A DNA stretch of 29,127 bases from JAFGPJ01 sp964439135 (GTDB taxonomy: Bacteria > Planctomycetota > Phycisphaerae > Sedimentisphaerales > Anaerobacaceae), in NCBI GenBank assembly GCA_964439135.1, contig CAYTNN010000031.1, positions 1 through 29,127 of the forward strand. The letters are read 5' to 3'. This document shows, in pieces, positions 25,308 through 29,127 of the stretch (positions are counted from its first letter, which is position 1; each line of letters starts with the position of its first letter). Below the pieces are notes generated by a model. The model saw only the letters and a program-made list of their open reading frames with translations, made no database searches and was not told the DNA's origin. Both the position numbers and the translations under genes were made by a program.

Positions 25308-26132
25308 ATGCAGAAAGTAAAAGCTTTTACATTAATCGAGCTTTTGGTGGTGATCGCCATCATAGCGATGTTGATGGCGATCCTGATGCCCGCCCTCCAA
25401 AAGGTAAAAAAGCAGGGCAGAGCGGTTATTTGTCGGTCAAACCTCAAGCAGTGGGGAACTATATTGGCGCTCTACACCGACGAAAATGAGGGGCGGCTCC
25501 CAATGGCATATTCCGGAAGGATTTTCTGGTTTTTCCGAGGATCTTGGTTGCCCGATGGAGATCCCAATAAGCCCCCCGTCTTACACCATTTCGACACGAA
25601 GGGCATCGCCTGCTGCCCCGAGGCCGTCAGAGTTGATACCAGGTATGGACCATCGGGCCGTTCCGCCGCCTATGGGCCCGGCATGTCGTACGAAATAAGA
25701 TCCTCAAATGGCTCAACCTTTGAAGCATGGCAAATTTGGAGTCCTCGTCCTTCGTTTCGTTGCAGCTACGGTTTCAATGGCACACAACGCATTTTTACGA
25801 TGCGCGGTTTCAAACACGTGGAAACGTATTCTACTAAGGGGCAGGCCAATATACCCGTGATACTCGATTCCCCAAGGGAAAGCGGCAGGCATGATAATAC
25901 AGAACCACCGCCGCGACGGGAGGGGTCAGGATTCCAGAACTTCTGCATAAACCGGCACAACGGGTACATCAATGGTCTGTTCCTGGATTGGTCAGTTAGG
26001 AAAATCGGACTGAAAGAACTATGGACGCTAAAATGGGACGAGGAATCTGACACAGCCGGAAGCTGGACCAAAGCCGGCGGCGTCCAGCCCGATTACTGGC
26101 CGCATTGGATGAGAGGATTAAAGGACTACTGA
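25308..26132 (+). CDS. Type II secretion pseudopilin-like protein, tandem copy A
   Basis: A 274-residue protein with a standard prepilin N-terminus (KAFTLIELLVVIAIIAMLM). The residue before the Phe is Ala rather than the usual Gly, so cleavage may be less efficient; Glu+5 is present. The variable middle is followed by the C-terminal block RHNGYINGLFLDWS (H-x9-D) and GLKELWTLKW. Similar proteins are abundant in Phycisphaerae, and their exact role in export or surface display is unsettled. It has exactly the same length as the next gene, to which it is clearly related by tandem duplication. The upstream ribosome-binding site is weak. Confidence 0.82.
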   Translation: MQKVKAFTLIELLVVIAIIAMLMAILMPALQKVKKQGRAVICRSNLKQWGTILALYTDENEGRLPMAYSGRIFWFFRGSWLPDGDPNKPPVLHHFDTKGIACCPEAVRVDTRYGPSGRSAAYGPGMSYEIRSSNGSTFEAWQIWSPRPSFRCSYGFNGTQRIFTMRGFKHVETYSTKGQANIPVILDSPRESGRHDNTEPPPRREGSGFQNFCINRHNGYINGLFLDWSVRKIGLKELWTLKWDEESDTAGSWTKAGGVQPDYWPHWMRGLKDY

Positions 26133-26159
26133 TGACAGCTAACGAAAAGGTACACTATC

Positions 26160-26984
26160 ATGCGTAAAGAGAAGGGTTTTACGCTAATAGAGCTTTTGGT
26201 GGTCATTGCCATCCTCGCGTTGTTGATCGGGATCTTGGTTCCGGCGCTCCAAAAGGTGAGAAGACAGGCCCGGGCGATAATGTGTCGGGCAAACCTCAAG
26301 CAATGGGGGATGGTGCTGGCTCTGTACACCGAGGAACACGAGGGACGGCTCCCGGTGGCAAGCACCAGCAATGCGCAGTGGTTCTTCCGGGGCGCGTGGT
26401 TGCCTGATGGTGACCCTAATAGGCCTCCCGTCTTCCAGAGCATAGTCACCAAGGGCATTGCCCTTTGCCCCGCAGCTGTCAGAGTCAGCAAATGGCCTGC
26501 ATCGGGCTATGGCAGGGGGCGCGGCCTCGGCGGCGCGTCGTGGGAAATCAGGAGCAAAGGTGGCTCGACCTTTGAAGCCTGGGAAATTACGAGCCCTCTG
26601 CCGCGGTTTCGCTGCAGCTATGGCTTCAACAATACGTCATTTATGACACCACCATTTTCGTTCAGGGGCTTGGAGACTTATTCTGTCAAGGCGCGGGACA
26701 ATATCCCCGTCATTCTCGATTCTCCAGAGGAGAACGGCAGGCATGACAATACCGAACCACCACCGCGACGGGAGGGGGATGGGTTCCAAACCTTCGTCAT
26801 AAACCGGCACAACGGGTACATCAATGGTTTGTTTCTGGATTGGTCATTCAGGAGAATCGGATTGAAAGAACTATGGACGCTGAAATGGGACGAGGAATCT
26901 GACACAGCAGGCCCCTGGACAAAGGCTGGCGGCGCCCTGCCCGAATACTGGCCCCATTGGATGAGGGGATTCAAGGATTACTGA
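26160..26984 (+). CDS. Type II secretion pseudopilin-like protein, tandem copy B
   Basis: A 274-residue paralogue of the preceding gene, 27 bases downstream. The prepilin signal KGFTLIELLVVIAIL is canonical: Gly before the cleavage site, Phe+1 and Glu+5. The C-terminal blocks RHNGYINGLFLDWS, then GLKELWTLKWDEESDTAG, are almost the same as in copy A; the middle regions differ more. The two may be subunits with different partners. They face the GspE/PilB-type ATPase fragment at the start of the window only in function, not in operon. Confidence 0.85.
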   Translation: MRKEKGFTLIELLVVIAILALLIGILVPALQKVRRQARAIMCRANLKQWGMVLALYTEEHEGRLPVASTSNAQWFFRGAWLPDGDPNRPPVFQSIVTKGIALCPAAVRVSKWPASGYGRGRGLGGASWEIRSKGGSTFEAWEITSPLPRFRCSYGFNNTSFMTPPFSFRGLETYSVKARDNIPVILDSPEENGRHDNTEPPPRREGDGFQTFVINRHNGYINGLFLDWSFRRIGLKELWTLKWDEESDTAGPWTKAGGALPEYWPHWMRGFKDY

Positions 26985-27064
26985 TGCTTGCTCGCAACCC
27001 AGACAATGCACGTCATTCAAGCTCCGCGCCGCAGTGCGCGCATTTTGTTCGAGGTGAGTGGAAT

Positions 27065-27122
27065 ACGTGTCGTTCAAGGCAACCTGCCGGCTTTCCATGC
27101 CATCAGGGGCGAAGCGACACGT
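27065..27122 (+). promoter_or_regulatory. Perfect 8-bp inverted repeat before the GLUG protein start
   Basis: ACGTGTCG (27065-27072) and CGACACGT (27115-27122) are perfect complements, 42 bases apart, ending five bases before the ATG at 27128. If paired in the RNA they would enclose the region where a ribosome-binding site is expected, and no clear Shine-Dalgarno is visible. It could regulate initiation, or be chance. Confidence 0.25.
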
Positions 27123-27127
27123 CAACA

Positions 27128-29119
27128 ATGGCCTGCCTTCTATCGTTGGCGGTCTGCTTATTGTGCCTGCCGGCCAAGGCAGACTCAGACTATGGCGGCG
27201 GCACGGGCCGGCCTGGCGATCCTTACCTCATTTATACAGCAGAGCAGATGAACGAAATCGGAGCGAATAGTGAGGACTGGGACAAACATTTCAAGCTGAT
27301 GGCCGATATCGATCTCGGCGCGTACACGGGAATCAGTTTCAAGATTATTGGGAGCAGTAGCGACAGTGCCTTCCGTGGCGTCTTTGACGGCAACGGGAAA
27401 GAAATCACGAACTTCAGGTACAGTTCTGCAAACAAGAGCAACGCGGGACTTTTCGGGTATCTCAAAGGCCCCAGCGCTGAGATCAGGAATCTGGGACTTG
27501 TTAACCCGCGTGTCGCTGCGGACACGTATGTGGGCTCGCTTGTTGGCTACGCCTATGAAGGTGTTTTCACCAACTGCTATGCGAAGGGCAACAGGATTTC
27601 CGGGAAAGAATCGGTCGGCGGACTGATTGGCTTTGCCCGGGACGGAAGGATCACGAGCTGTCGTGTCGAGGGCGGCAGCGTCTCAGGAAATGAGGAAGTG
27701 GGCGGACTGATAGGAAGAAATAGTGGAGGGACGATCACCAACTCCTCTGCAACGGGCATGATCTCGGCAGATGAAAATGACGTCGGCGGGCTCATAGGAG
27801 CAAATTCGGGCACGGTGACAAACTGCTTTGCCGCGGGCGCCGTTCTGGGAGATAGGGATGTCGGCGGTCTGGTGGGAGATAACAGTGGCTCAATCGCCAA
27901 CTCCTGCTCAAGAGGCGATGCCTCGGGGGAATACAGCGTAGGAGGCCTTGTGGGGGGCAACAATGGTGGGACAATCAGCAACTGCTACGCCAGCGGTACT
28001 GTTGCGGGAGATCGGAACGCGGGGGGGCTGGCAGGTACCAACAATTGGCCGGGAAGAATCGCTTACTGCTATTCAACGGGCGGCGTAACGGGAACGACGT
28101 ACGTCGGTGGTCTGGTAGGATCAAACTCCGAGGGCTTAGTGAGCACTTCGCTATGGGATATTCAGACCAGCGGCCGAAGCAACATGTGTGGACGTCAAGA
28201 CCAGGGAATAGGCTGCTATGATAGCAACGGTAAGATCACAGCCGAAATGCAGACGGAAAGTACGTTTTTGGATGCCGGTTGGGATTTTGTGGCTGAGAGC
28301 GTTAATGGGACCGAGGATTTCTGGAGCATCTGTGATGGGATGGATTATCCTAAATTGGCTTCGCAATTCCTTATAGGAGACTTTAACGGCGATAGTAAAG
28401 TGGACTTTGTGGATTTTGCAGTTTTTGCCGAGCGATGGCTGTCAGACGACAGCAATTTCTTCTGGTGCCGCGGAGCTGACCTTACCAACGATGGCATTGT
28501 TGACTTTATCGATTTGAAAGAGTTCGTCGAAAACTGGCTGGCAGATGACATAGGGAGTCCGGCAGCAATCGGTTGTGTTATCATTGACGATTTTGAGTCC
28601 TACAATAACCTTGATCCCAATGATCCCGAGAGCAACAGGATATTTGACAAGTGGTTTGACGGATACGACAACCCGGCAACAAACGGCTCTGTCATTGGCC
28701 ATTCTTATCCTCCTTACGCCGAGCGAATCATCGTTCACGGTGATATGCAGTCGATGCCGTATTCTTACAACACTTTCTTCAAGTTCTCGAAGGCTGAACG
28801 GTCGCTGAGCCCGCCGCAGGATTGGACCGAAGAAAGTGCTGGAGGATTGTTCCTGTGGTTTTGCGGTGATAAGGTTAACGCTCCTGCGCCTATGAGTGTT
28901 GTTATCAATGACAGTACGCCAGTCTATCATGATAATCCCAACGCAACAAAGATAGATACCTGGACGGGATGGGCTATCGATCTGCAGGCTTTCACAGGCG
29001 TGGATCTTACTAATATCAATTCTATTGCTATTTGTTTCGGTTATGAGAACAATCCGCCGGCTGGTGGTTCGGGCAGAATGTTTTTTGACGACATTCGGCT
29101 GTGTCGGCTATTACCGTAG
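27128..29119 (+). CDS. Secreted GLUG-repeat protein with dockerin pair and jelly-roll C-terminal domain
   Basis: A 663-residue exported protein. The ATG at 27128 starts a signal peptide (MACLLSLAVCLLCLPAKA); the frame is open back to 26957, but that stretch is not a signal peptide and overlaps the previous gene. GTGRPGDPYLIYTAEQM and IDLGAYTGISFKIIG open the domain. About eight GLUG-type repeats follow (VGGLIGxNSGG, period 26-28 residues, about residues 125-338). Residues 417-475 form two Ca-binding dockerin-like EF-hands (DFNGDSKVDFVDFAVF and DLTNDGIVDFIDLKEF). Residues 480-663 are a beta-sandwich domain common in Sedimentisphaerales (DDFESYNN start, DDIRLCRLLP end). A binding role at the surface is inferred; no catalytic motif was found. 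Confidence 0.82.
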   Translation: MACLLSLAVCLLCLPAKADSDYGGGTGRPGDPYLIYTAEQMNEIGANSEDWDKHFKLMADIDLGAYTGISFKIIGSSSDSAFRGVFDGNGKEITNFRYSSANKSNAGLFGYLKGPSAEIRNLGLVNPRVAADTYVGSLVGYAYEGVFTNCYAKGNRISGKESVGGLIGFARDGRITSCRVEGGSVSGNEEVGGLIGRNSGGTITNSSATGMISADENDVGGLIGANSGTVTNCFAAGAVLGDRDVGGLVGDNSGSIANSCSRGDASGEYSVGGLVGGNNGGTISNCYASGTVAGDRNAGGLAGTNNWPGRIAYCYSTGGVTGTTYVGGLVGSNSEGLVSTSLWDIQTSGRSNMCGRQDQGIGCYDSNGKITAEMQTESTFLDAGWDFVAESVNGTEDFWSICDGMDYPKLASQFLIGDFNGDSKVDFVDFAVFAERWLSDDSNFFWCRGADLTNDGIVDFIDLKEFVENWLADDIGSPAAIGCVIIDDFESYNNLDPNDPESNRIFDKWFDGYDNPATNGSVIGHSYPPYAERIIVHGDMQSMPYSYNTFFKFSKAERSLSPPQDWTEESAGGLFLWFCGDKVNAPAPMSVVINDSTPVYHDNPNATKIDTWTGWAIDLQAFTGVDLTNINSIAICFGYENNPPAGGSGRMFFDDIRLCRLLP

Positions 29120-29127
29120 CCAGAACC

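Overview
The window looks like chromosomal DNA from a Planctomycetota bacterium, most likely class Phycisphaerae (Sedimentisphaerales-like). This is an inference from gene content: Tat-targeted sulfatases with anaerobic sulfatase maturases, secreted beta-helix/propeller/GLUG proteins ending in dockerin-like EF-hands, several pseudopilin-like proteins with an H-x9-D signature, and moderate GC. No rRNA, tRNA, CRISPR array, insertion sequence or phage gene was seen.

Layout. 1-733 (+): the C-terminus of a GspE/PilB-type ATPase and a CvpA-like membrane protein. 930-2910 (+): a promoter with an overlapping perfect dyad, a 12-codon leader ORF and an OLD-family ATPase/TOPRIM nuclease. 7590-3047 (-): a compact run of AGE-family epimerase, a conserved protein of uncertain function, a PfkB kinase-HAD phosphatase fusion, and an FmdB zinc-ribbon protein; the second and third overlap by ATGA. 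9704-7914 (-): an exported HEAT-repeat protein. 9960-15826 (+): a promoter, then a beta-helix/PQQ-propeller/dockerin protein, two pseudopilin-like proteins that have lost the prepilin cleavage site, and a sulfatase. 15837-16001 (+): a remnant of a DinG-type helicase. 16143-18239 (+): a promoter, an unrecognised lipoprotein and a small protein. 25043-18334 (-): rsmD, a CCA-adding enzyme/poly(A) polymerase, anSME paralogue 2, an iduronate-2-sulfatase-like sulfatase, anSME paralogue 1 and a Tat-exported TIM-barrel isomerase-like protein. 25308-29119 (+): two tandem canonical pseudopilins and a GLUG/dockerin/jelly-roll secreted protein.

How the genes work together. The dominant theme is processing of sulfated polysaccharide outside the cytoplasm: two Cys-type sulfatases, the radical-SAM enzymes that would make their formylglycine without oxygen, an exported sugar isomerase-like protein, and large surface or secreted proteins. 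A second module (epimerase, unknown protein, kinase-phosphatase fusion) looks like an intracellular pathway for a modified sugar; its substrate cannot be read from the sequence. The most unusual observations are the Asp-to-Glu change at the presumed catalytic base of anSME paralogue 2, a REP-like cloverleaf inserted in frame in a coding region, a pair of pseudopilin-like proteins with a decayed prepilin signal, and the leader ORF coupled to the OLD nuclease.
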